In this document: piece by piece, positions 1-10,100 of the stretch
Layout: the number at the start of each line of letters is the position of its first letter
Numbering within the stretch: the stretch's first letter is position 1
Assembly: GCF_000150275.1 (NCBI RefSeq)
Contig: NW_002060943.1
Span: forward strand, 11,780,878 to 11,844,877
Source: Trichoplax adhaerens
Lineage: Eukaryota; Placozoa; Uniplacotomia; Trichoplacea; Trichoplacidae
Reading direction: 5' to 3'
DNA: 64,000 bases
Program-made: the position numbers and the translations under genes
The notes under the pieces: generated by a model
Told to the model about the DNA's origin: nothing
Database searches by the model: none
Seen by the model: the letters and a program-made list of their open reading frames with translations, nothing else

Positions 1-1536
1 ACATCTTTGTACGGATTAACCGAGACTAAAACGGAGCCGATGTATGTCTGTCGATTAACACATTAATAACATAATTTAGTCCAATTGATTCACCTTATGA
101 TTTTCTTAACATTAGTCTTGAACCTTAAAATTAACTGTTATTATTTTAGTAGCGTGATTTTTTTTTCAATAAGATGTACTATGGAAAACGTAAACTTTTA
201 TAAGCGTGTATAACTTATAAAATGCTAAGCTTGTGGTTATTAGCGTTAATTGCTAAGGATAGCTCCAATTTGATTTTAATCACAAAATCGAAATCTTTAA
301 TTTTTCTACTAGACTCGATATGTGATGGAAATCTATAGCATGACTCTTCTCTATTACTATCACAAGCAAAACATGAAATTTGGTAATAAATTCCAAAGTC
401 TAATATGTATAATAAAAGTAAGTTTTGCCATAGCATAATTAGACTTTTAGGCTTTAGTCTTTTCAGAACTATTGGTTTAAATAAGTATTTAGTATACAAT
501 TATTATCATCGAGATCCAGTAGAATAGACCTAAGTCAGACTATTTTGCATCAATAGGCTCTAAACTTTTGGGTTTTAATCTTTAGAACTAGTGGTTTTTA
601 CAAGTATAGCAGTATACCACTATCATCTAGATCTCATAGTCTATACCCTAGTCAGACTATTTCGCATTGGTAAGCTCTAAACTTTCGGGCTTTAACCTTC
701 AGAACTAATAGTTTTAAAAGGTGTAGTAGTATATAATTATCATCTGAATCGGTTAGTAGTATAGACCTTCATAAGACTATTTTGCATTAGTAAGCTCTAA
801 GTAAATAATTGAGTTCGAATTTTAAGGATCAAAATGAATTCGACTGTCTAATAGAAGCAAATTTGGCCATAGTTTATGCTCTAACTTGGGCTTACAGTTT
901 TAAAATTTCTATTTTAATCATTCCAATACTACCAATAGCTACCCTTGATTGCAATATAAATCATTAGGATAGTGATGATGTAACAAGAGTTTTACACATA
1001 GTAATTGGATAATTGGAATATGCTAGTAGCTATTCTAGCTGGAAATAGCCGCAGTAAGGAGATTCCATGTCTATTATATTAATTAGTAACTTGCAACAGC
1101 TATAGTATATCCAACCTTAGAACTTAAAGCCATGTGGCGATAGCAGACAATTACAATTATTAGAGTTCAAAATTAATTATAGGCGTAAAATAAGTTAAAG
1201 GGGTGTTATCATCCTTTGTTATTACATTTTTTCAGGAAATTACTTTAATACTGAGTAAATTTATCATTGATGCTTCTATTGTAGTATTATCCTAACTATC
1301 AAGATGGTATTCACTTAATGCTATTTTAAGCTAAAGTTATTTGTCTCAGATGACATCAAACATATGACATATTTAATACAATTAGCGACGATACATACAT
1401 AGATCAAGCTTTCGTTATAACGCTTTCTTAAATTTTCCAAGAATGCTGGCTCGCTCCGATAATCTTCAAGCAAGATAAAATCTTGTACTCCAACTTGGCT
1501 CCTAGAAGCAACATTACTTTCAAAGGATGTATCCAT
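1..1536 (-). CDS. MYO1: Class I unconventional myosin (MYO1C-like), first two coding exons, 5' end only
   Basis: Actin-based motor; only the N-terminus of the motor domain lies in the window and the rest runs off the left edge. Exon 1 is 1399-1536 (46 codons from ATG) and ends in a gtatgt donor. Exon 2 is 1-47, after a cgacag acceptor, in phase 0. The translated join reads ...SLIY-TYIGSVLVSVNPYK. This holds the myosin-I signatures VGVQDF(I/V)LLE, FLENLRKRY and YIGSVLVSVNPYK that precede the P-loop. The VGVQDF start is closest to vertebrate MYO1C/MYO1H, but about 62 residues cannot fix the subclass. A perfect acceptor (ttttatttag) abuts the ATG, so an untranslated upstream exon is likely. Intron 1 (48-1398) holds a tandem repeat. 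Confidence 0.9.
436..800. repeat. Degenerate ~118-bp tandem repeat, about three copies, in myosin intron 1
   Basis: The phrases GCTCTAAACTTT, (G)GGCTTTAATCTT and CAGACTATTTTGCAT recur at about 440, 557, 673 and 793. The copies are clearly diverged. No reading frame runs through them. Confidence 0.7.
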
Positions 1537-4500
1537 CTAAATAAAAGATCAACCAATAATTTAAGCCTATTAATTATCATCAAGTAACAACAAGGCATAA
1601 AATGAATTCTACTGATATAGTTATTCATTAAATGCTGTACAATGTCTTAATAAATCAATTCAGAGCAGATACATTGTAAGCTTTAATAAATAAGCATATC
1701 TGTATTTCAACCAGAGATTATGATCAGGGTTTAAATATTTGAGAGTTAATGATTTTGTAAGTGGCGCCATGAAAAAATGCAAAATAAATATAGCAAATAA
1801 AAAACGAATTTATAAAATGTGCTTGAAGAATTACTGGCATTATTCAGTGCTATGACTCCTTAACAAATTTTAAGATAATATAGAGACTTCTAAGAAGCTG
1901 TTTTAGGATATTAGTGCATCTGATGAGGAGTAAGATATTTGTAGCAGAGACATTTTGCTAATGGCAATAAGTTTCTAATTACTTTGCGTTCCATACAGTT
2001 GCAAGATATTCTGCATGTCTACTCGATAATTAAAAATCTTTAAAACTTTTACGAACGAAAGATCGAAGAAACTGATACAAACATATCTATTTCATACTAT
2101 TATAAAAATTCTTATAGATAACTTGAACGATAGGCCGCTAACTGATTATAGTAAGATTTATGAATACTAGCTGATTATTTCTATCTTTGTGACACGGTAA
2201 AAGCACAACAATTAAAATACGGTCTAGTAGAGCATTTGCTTAGGTTAATTAATTAATCAGCTAGGCCATGTTGAGGTTTCTCTATTTCCTGTTTAACTCG
2301 AACTTAGGATCACAGCCAAAAAAGTTGGATTAGTTGCTACTCATACCAAACTACAAGTTTATACTGTACTATAGTACAGCACAAACGAGCCGTAATATCA
2401 AACATGTAGTGCTAATTTTCATCTAATACAGTTAAAATGGCTAACGAACTTTGTTGAGATCTACAATCAACTCGAGTTGTGCCAGTTTCAACAGAACACT
2501 GTTTAAGCTGCTAATGTTATAAATAACACTTTAAAATATACGATAACATATGAATAAAAGCGTGAGAGTTAGAATACCACAAAGACTATTTTTTAACTGC
2601 ACCCTTGCTTTCGATAATTTAATACAATCTAACAGCGGAAATGGGAGTGATATGAAACGATGTAGATTACTGTGTACGTGCTTCTTTTGATATAATTGAC
2701 TGAACGATGATCAGTTGAAGAATAATTTACATTAGTAAAATCAAATCGTAAATGTTGTCTCTATGATTGATGTATAAATTACGAAAATGAATGCTTAGAT
2801 CACGAACTGAAAATCAAGCGCTATAATCACATTTATAGTAAGTATTTTGACTGATGAATTCACTATTTGCACAAGACTCTTGAACAGGAATGTTTGACCA
2901 TGACTATTACTTCACCTGATCGCTAAACCATCAATATTGATGATCACATTTAAGATTACATGATATCGTTGTTGTTTTACTATCTTGCATTATCAACATC
3001 AGAGACTGTAATGGTTAAAATTAATATCTAAAAGCGATGGATAAACAGTTAAACTTACGTTGCAAGTTCTTTTTTCCCCTTGTTGCTTCTAACCTTGGTA
3101 AGTCAGGAGCGCTCTTTTTCCGAAACCTGGTGAATTCGACACACCTATGACAGTAATTAATAATATTTATATGATGTCTTGAACAAGCGTTATGTTGTGT
3201 TAGAAAACAGTCATTGAACCGAACAATTCGTTGATAGATAGGGAAAAATTTTTTTCTCTACTTTTCCTGATTTAATTATGCCAACTGTAGTAGATTGTTA
3301 TAGCCAATCACAAATTAAGGTGGGGATTGTTTCCTATTGACTATTATCTAGCCTATCTATATTTTAGTTAGATATAGAACAATAGAGTTTTAGATAAGAC
3401 TAACTCCAAACAATAGTTAAAGATACAGGAATGAAATTACTGACATTGAGAATAGGTAACGTCATCCAGGTCAGGAGAATAGAACTATTATTTAGTATCC
3501 CATTCAGGATAGCAATCCAGTTATTCATTTCCAATCTAATAGACAATCGTTGTATGTACACAATAGTGGATTAATTTAGAGCGGTTTTATTGTCAGAGCA
3601 GAAAGAAGAGTAAAATAATCATTATTGCCTTGTAATTTTAGAGTAATATCGATAAATGGAGATTACAACGGAGATAATGGCTATGTTGGAACACCGCACT
3701 AAACAAATCTATTACCCTCAATATTTATATTGTCTTGTTAATGAAGAGTGATTCGAGATGAATTTGGTGAAGATCAATAATATAATTGTATGGAAAGAGA
3801 GAGTGCCACAGTTAATATCAGACTTATAAACACCTTCTAGTTGCCCGGAATAAATCTAATTGCTTTCACTGCACTGATTTTGCATCTTCATTGTATTAAT
3901 AAGCATATATTAATATATTTCAATAACCAATCGTATCGGATCAAGCATCAATTAAAGCTTAACTGGACATAATTTAACCTGTTATAGAAAACGTTTGCTA
4001 CTATTCATAGTAATATTTCGCTTACGTTGTTACTATTATATTACTCGAAATTATATCTGCATACACATAGTGTATATTGATCAATCGAAAGTTAAATGAA
4101 ATCTGTCATTGATCTTATAATAGCAATCCTTTAAAGTAAGCGTTATATCGTTCCATTATCACGAGTTGAATTTAATGCAGTATACGTAAACACCAACGGT
4201 AAACATAAATGCATCCATGATTAAAACTTAACGTTAAACTCGATAAAGAGTAACCCTTGCAATAGATTTGTAATAATTATGGTTATCTATCCATTTAAAT
4301 GATTAGATAGAAAGCATTTGTAGGATCTGTTAGGCTATGGCTAAAGAAGGTTTTTTTTCTGTAATTTTAAGAAAATTTCCAATATACCAGAATTCTCTGA
4401 CCGAGAATTAAATTTGGTAGGAATAATATATCAAAATTTGGATTAGGCATCATAGATGATAAAAAAAAAATATCGCAGTTGTAATGCATTCTACCTAATC

Positions 4501-4597
4501 TATCGCTGTTCCTTTTAGACTACTTATAAGCTTTGTCTAACTATGGCTTCTGTAAGCCTTATTTCTATAATTATAAAAATAAATCTTGCAAATAGAT
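1537..4597. other. Non-coding stretch upstream of myosin with one candidate exon
   Basis: No supported gene. On the minus strand 3059-3144 looks like an exon: acceptor gtcatag, one open frame of 28 codons rich in Lys/Arg, and a gtaag donor. It has no matching coding partner. Its end phase (1) does not join in frame to the myosin ATG exon, so at best it is a 5' UTR exon of that gene. Near 3540-3580 lies a ~38-bp sequence (around TTGTATGTACACAA) repeated at 5524-5562. Confidence 0.3.
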
Positions 4598-4664
4598 CTC
4601 TTAACTAGATATCAGACCTATTGTACATAACTGGAATATGTTACAACTATCATGGCAATTTATC
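4598..4664 (+). repeat. Left copy of a ~67-bp direct repeat flanking the GIY-YIG block
   Basis: The segment containing TTAACTAGATATCAGACCTA, then GGAATATGTTACAAC and GGCAA, reappears at 7078-7144 in the same orientation. The two copies enclose about 2.4 kb that includes the GIY-YIG frame and the 557-bp duplication. Confidence 0.6.
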
Positions 4665-5304
4665 ATCTTATTTTATCATTTTCATTATTACTTATTGCTT
4701 AAACGTCTTTAGTAATTTCGAGTTTGCTTTAGAAAATTATCTGGCTGTGGCTAAAAGAAAATGTTATTATATTTATTTAAAATTATTTTAAATACACCAT
4801 TTGGCTACTATCAACACTGCCTTGGAATCGTCAAATTCAGATGAGTTGAATTAGAATTATAAGGAAGGAATCAGTTTATTAGGATAAAGCTACCAAGTAA
4901 AGTATTTTTAATTGTCATATTTGTATTTTAATGCATCTGAAAAGTCAGTATCGGTAACATTACTAAGCCTCAAATATTGCGCTTCCTGAAATAATGGAAT
5001 ACTGTGTGGATTCCATGATGACTTCGATCGAGAAGCCAGCAAATATCTTTTTATTGAAGTAGCCAACGGCTTCCCACTACATTACTGGATTATAGAATGA
5101 AATTTGTTCCTATTTTAAAGTGCATAAGTTACTATGCCACACATATCGCTATAGTTAAAGAGTAATGTAGTAAAGGGCTTAAAAAATGCAGTCCTTTATA
5201 GATGTTTAGTATAAAATTATTCTTACTTTACCAAATTATGCAAATTCATAGAAACAATTGTTGATTTCGTAGCCAGAATTTTAAGTATGTATGTTAAGAA
5301 TTTC

Positions 5305-5316
5305 GGAAACCGAAAG
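5305..5316 (+). promoter_or_regulatory. GAAANNGAAA (IRF/ISRE-like) element, copy 1
   Basis: The sequence GGAAACCGAAAG matches the IRF core consensus GAAANNGAAA. It lies inside the inverted repeat of the first 108-bp tandem copy. Function is inferred from the motif only. Confidence 0.35.
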
Positions 5317-5410
5317 CTTTTACAACTCTGAGAAGGGTTACCAAATTATGCAATTTTATATAAAAAAGTGTTGATTTCGTAGCAGGAATTTCAGGTATTT
5401 TAAGAATTTC

Positions 5411-5422
5411 GGAAACCGAAAG
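5411..5422 (+). promoter_or_regulatory. GAAANNGAAA (IRF/ISRE-like) element, copy 2
   Basis: Identical 12-mer to the copy 106 bp upstream. It ends about 20 bp before the TATA box at 5443, a spacing typical of an inducible promoter. Confidence 0.35.
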
Positions 5423-5442
5423 CTTTTGCAATTCTGTGAAGG

Positions 5443-5450
5443 TATATAAG
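5443..5450 (+). promoter_or_regulatory. TATA box upstream of the GIY-YIG frame
   Basis: TATATAAG lies 136 bp before the ATG at 5586 and just after the duplicated GAAANNGAAA elements. The arrangement suggests an autonomous promoter for the intronless frame. Confidence 0.5.
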
Positions 5451-5585
5451 ACCCAACGCGAACTAAATTTTTTAGTCCTTTGCTACACTATTCTTTGTTT
5501 ACCATAGTAAACTTCTTTTTATAGACAATTTGTTGTATGTACACAACAGCAGATTAATCTAGTTCGAGGAAGACTATTAGAGAGA

Positions 5586-5891
5586 ATGTTATTTGTTGAA
5601 GATTTTGAGAAAAACAATTATTCTGGATCCAATCCACCACCAGAACGACAAGGCGTTTATATGATTACTGATTCTAGAGATGAAGTTCTGTATGTAGGTG
5701 AAACAGAGAACCTCGCAAGAAGAGAACGCGAACATAAAAATTTTGATATGTTCAAAAAAACAGAATATTTTCTGTGGCATGAGTTACCTAAAAATACATC
5801 TGATAAAAGAAGAAGAGAAATCGAAACCAATTAGATACAATATTGTAAACCTCCAAGAAACAAAGAAAAACTGCCAAATTCATCAAAATAG
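5586..5891 (+). pseudogene. GIY-YIG nuclease domain protein interrupted by one in-frame TAG
   Basis: An intronless frame starts at ATG 5586. It shows the GIY-YIG nuclease signature: GVYMI at about residues 23-27, then LYVGET and the ARREREH helix with the expected Arg and His (residues about 37-51). A conserved Glu follows in RREIE. A TAG at 5832-5834 stops it after 82 codons. The same frame then continues for 18 codons (IQYCKPPRNKEK...) to a second TAG, and this stretch holds the P-x-N end of the domain. Glu-Thr-Asn-stop-Ile-Gln stands where the family normally has a hydrophobic residue, so a single nonsense change (for example TTG to TAG) is the simplest reading. Single-domain proteins of this type resemble bacterial, viral or mobile-element nucleases. 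Foreign origin is possible but not shown. Alternatives are stop readthrough or a truncated but used protein. Confidence 0.75.
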
Positions 5892-5969
5892 ACTTAGAAA
5901 GCATCTAGTTACAGTGTTGATAGGGTAGACCTAAACCTGACAGTTTGAGCTGGCACTTTTCATATCTGG

Positions 5970-7065
5970 TACGGTGTTATCTTACCATTAAGATAGTTTA
6001 ATAGTACTGTAGTAGCTAATATGGAAAGTATCCATATTTGTAGTGCTAGGTAAGATAAGTCATATCTTAACGTGGATATAATTTGTGATAGTTTATTACT
6101 TTTTGATATCGACTGCTGATATGTACCGATAGTAGTAAGATGATTCAAGTTCTAGCTAATAATAGTTGAACTAGACATCATATATGCTTAAATTAAGATG
6201 GAGTATGAGTAATAGGTTAAAAATGTTTACTGATAGAAAAGCTATTTAAGGAACATTTCAATTCAAGACGTTACTCCTAGTAAGGTATAATAATAATGAT
6301 GTTAATGTCTAGATGTTAGGTGGTTCTTATATAAATGGAAACATTTTAAGTTGAAAGTTGTAGATGTGTCTATGCTAATAAAAGTTCTGTCTTTACGGTA
6401 CTTTGCTGTGTGTATTTAATGTTTAGTAAAAGAGCGTTTTAGTCAGTACTTACTGATAGACTGTTATTTTAAGTTTCCTTGTCGCAGAGTTTAAATTGTG
6501 ACAGTATCGTTAAGGTTGGTTAATACTACGGTGTTATCTTACTGTTAGGATAGCATAACAGCACATTAGTAGCTAATAAGGAAAATATCCATAGTTGTAG
6601 TGTTAGGTAAGGTAAGTACTGCCATAGCGTGGATATTATTTGTGATAGTTTATTATATATTTGATATTGGTGGTTGTAGTGTATAGATAGTAGTAAAGTG
6701 ATTCAAGTTCTAGCTAATGATATTTGAACTAGATAACATTCATGCTTAGATTAAGATTGGGTATGAGCAATAGGTGAAAAATAGTTACTGATAGAACAGC
6801 TCTGTGAGGAGCATCTCAGTTCCCAGTAAGGTATAATAGTAATGCTGTTGTTGTTTATAAGTTAGGCCGCTCCTATATCAACGGAAATATTTCGAGTAAG
6901 AAGTGGGTTGTGAAAAGTTATGGATGTGTCTATGCTATTAAAAGATCTGTCTTTGCGTACTTTGTTGTGTGTGCTTAACGTTCCATAGAAGAGCGTTTAA
7001 TTAAGTCAGTAGTTACTTAAAGACTTTTATTTTACCTTTCCTCGTCGCAGAGTCAAGTTATGATA
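5970..7065 (+). repeat. Tandem duplication of a ~557-bp unit
   Basis: Copy A (about 5970-6526) and copy B (about 6527-7065) share, in order, TACGGTGTTATCTTAC, GTAGCTAATA.GGAAA.TATCCATA, ATTTGTGATAGTTTATTA, GATTCAAGTTCTAGCTAATGA, AAAAGTTCTGTCTTT and GTCGCAGAGT. Identity is roughly four in five by eye, with small indels. No frame is conserved between copies, so the unit is non-coding. Confidence 0.8.
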
Positions 7066-7077
7066 GTTAAAAATATT

Positions 7078-7144
7078 TCTTAACTAGATATCAGACCTAT
7101 TATATATAGCGGAATGTTACAACCGTCAAGGCAACTTAGATTAT
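7078..7144 (+). repeat. Right copy of the ~67-bp direct repeat flanking the GIY-YIG block
   Basis: Same orientation as 4598-4664, with small differences (TATATATAGC against TGTACATAAC in the middle). Together they could be the terminal direct repeats of a composite element or the debris of successive segmental duplications. Confidence 0.6.
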
Positions 7145-10100
7145 CTGAAGCATAGGCTACTTTCATGTATAACTATTAATACAACTTGTAATTTTTCATC
7201 AATCACGTTTGCTTTACGATAAAACCTGTGATTTTAAATGAGCAATCAAAAAGCAACTAACTTTTTCTTTATATATGGTATTGAATAGATTAATAGCTAA
7301 GATAAAATATATTTCAGTGTAACCGTTTTGATAGTAACATGTATTTTACTTAATTATCTTAAATAAAACAACGTGATAAATTTTGGTAACAAATAAAAGC
7401 GATGCACTGCTACAAATTTTCTGAAGTAGTCGGTATAGCAAATCTGCGGGTAAATTGAAAGACAGATTGCCAATTTGTTCATGATGCTTGTGTTGTTAAA
7501 AATGAAATAATTTAGTCTTCCCTCAGTTGAAATTATATATTGCTTTTGTCATTAATAATTATCAGGTCAATATTAAGCTCTTCAATCTGTAAAGCTAGAG
7601 AGAAAGTGTGACCATTTCCCATTCGATGACCGCAATTGATATACCTACTGGGAGTCAAGATTATAATATTAACAAAATGTTACCTGTCAGCCTTGTACAC
7701 GAGTATGATATTTACAATACATCACTACTGATATAAGGCACTGCAATGCTTTCATAAAAAACATTGATATCCAAAATTAACCTTTACTAATAATGTATTC
7801 TAATAAAGTGCACTATTTAATGTTCGTTACGCTCTTCTCTTGATACCAACTATATTATATCTTTGTGATATTTCTTTCCAATTAACTTCGCACAAATTGT
7901 TATTATTATACGTGAAGATTAATGCTCTGCGTAAGAGCCACTAGCTAGAAAGAGTAGAAATTTTTCATTTTAAAACTGTATAAATTTATCAACATTTTAA
8001 ATAATAGGGTTGCTAAAGTGATTATAATTGCAATCGTACCACATTTAATCTTAAATTCTTTACGAAACTGCTGAGTATGCTCATAAAATAATTTCCATCA
8101 TTGCCTATAGCATCAGTATATATTTAGTGCCTCATTACTTGCAAATAATATTCTTTCTGTCAATTTTGACTTTGAATATCATAATTTCCAAATATATTAA
8201 ATGTAATTATAGTACTTATAGCACTTCATGTTTTTATTTAGCACACTTCAGAGATGATGTAAATATAAAGAACAATATTAAAATTATATTTAAATATGAA
8301 CGTTCGATATCATGATAAAAATACGATATAACTGCAAGTAGATGCAGAATAAACACCTATTTGATATCACAAAAATCTACTTTACATTCATAATTTAGAT
8401 AAGACTTTAACCTTTTTATGCTACTATTTGAAAGCAGTTAGTTAACGTGTGTTACATTTGTATATAGCATAACATTACTTCCGTCCTGATGTCGATGCTG
8501 ATTATCGAGATCACATCGAGAACGATGCAGAATGACACAAATGTTGAGACGTAGTGATATTATTCCATGCTAATACTAGAAGCTAACACAGCGACACAAT
8601 TCGATATCGAAGCTCATTTTATTTCTAAATGGACTGAATTTATTGCTACGCTTTACTTTTAATTCTACTCTGTTGCATTTAGAGTAATGATCTGGTTGTA
8701 AACACAAATCATAAGTGTGTGTTCTAATAAATGCATTTGCTTTGAAATGAAGAGCAATAGATGGAGTGCCCTACTGATTAACCTGTAATTGCTTTCTTCC
8801 AGCAAAGTTTTCACTATAGAAGATAAAATTACCCTAAAAACTTTTGTTTCTGCCAAATAGTACATGATCCTGTTTGCGGAAGTAGCCTCCAAAACTGGAT
8901 AGCATAGGTATGATAGTTATGAACAGCCTTGAGATTAGTCCTATCAAGTCCTATCATAACTATTCCACATTTACTATAGTGAACGTGGGATAATAAAGTT
9001 TGTATTTTGACGTATCCACACAAAAATATTTCTAACTATAATCATTATAGGATCGTAAATAAAACGATACAGTTTCCTGAATCGGAAAGCAATGATGATC
9101 TACTTGCCATTAGTAAATTTAGTAATCTAGATATAGAATAATATTCGACAAGACTTAGCTATTGGATATTATCGCCTATATAAAAGTGTTAATATTTCAT
9201 TACGATATCCTTGCTCTATTAATTAGCTGAAAACTGAAGAACCTTGGCTCTACTAAATCATGCATCTTCGATTAAAGGATACTGTAATTTAAGTTTCATA
9301 TCAGGTACATAAATAGCTCAAATAATTCATAGCTACAACAATTAATGTTTATATTGTAAATTACACTAATTTAGTGTTTTATAGTAGCTCTAATAATTTA
9401 TTATTATATTCCTGTATCGTTGATTAGGCAGATTAATATTTAATTTGCCATCGACGTCCTTACTTCCATGGCGAATCCTGAGGACAAATAAAGCAAACTT
9501 TGGGGTTTAGGCATTTTGAAGCGTGATTTCTTCAAAGCCTCATAGATAGGAATATTAATCGTTTTATATTTATAATATATAGCATAAATTGTAACCTACA
9601 TAATATTTAACGACTTCAATTTATGATAAATAAGGGAAAAATCAGATCACTTTATAATTTAGCAAAAATATACAGATGAAAAAATTGAGAAATTTATGCA
9701 GTTGTAATTATTCTTAAAGTGACAATAACCTTGAATCTAGAACGGCATATAATCTATAGGCAACCTACATGATTACTTGTTTGCTCGATTTATAGTCATT
9801 TAGCTAATATACTGAGACTCTGTACGTGCAAAGACCTTATATTTTGATCTTACGTAAATGGGGGATTGTTCTCGTTTGATTAATTATCATAATCTGCCAG
9901 AATGCAATAAGTTAAACTCGTATCAGTAATTACAGACATCGAAGGTTGAAGAATGAGCATTTTCCGTCTAAAATCTTTTGAATATTAATATTTTTTACAA
10001 ATAATTCCAACAACTGCAATATTTAATGCCTTAATCGCGGTCATAGACGTGATCTATGCTTAATTATATCAAAACTAAAGAAGAAATCATCGAAAGGAAA

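Larger units (their letters stand above)
5229..5442 (+). repeat. Two ~108-bp tandem copies carrying a TTCGGAAACCGAA inverted repeat
   Basis: Copy 1 (5229-5338) and copy 2 (5339-5442) both begin TACCAAATTATGCAA. Both share TTGATTTCGTAGC and end in AAGAATTTCGGAAACCGAAAGCTTTT. They sit directly upstream of the TATA box and GIY-YIG frame, so they look like duplicated promoter-proximal DNA. Confidence 0.8.

Noticed and set aside
8860-8975. Short inverted repeat around ATAGTTATGA
   Set aside because: Only about ten bases pair, which is expected by chance in AT-rich DNA.
8665-9023. Two overlapping minus-strand open frames that read protein-like
   Set aside because: They would need a frameshift to join, show no family motif, and have no matched splice sites. 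A decayed gene is possible but unsupported.
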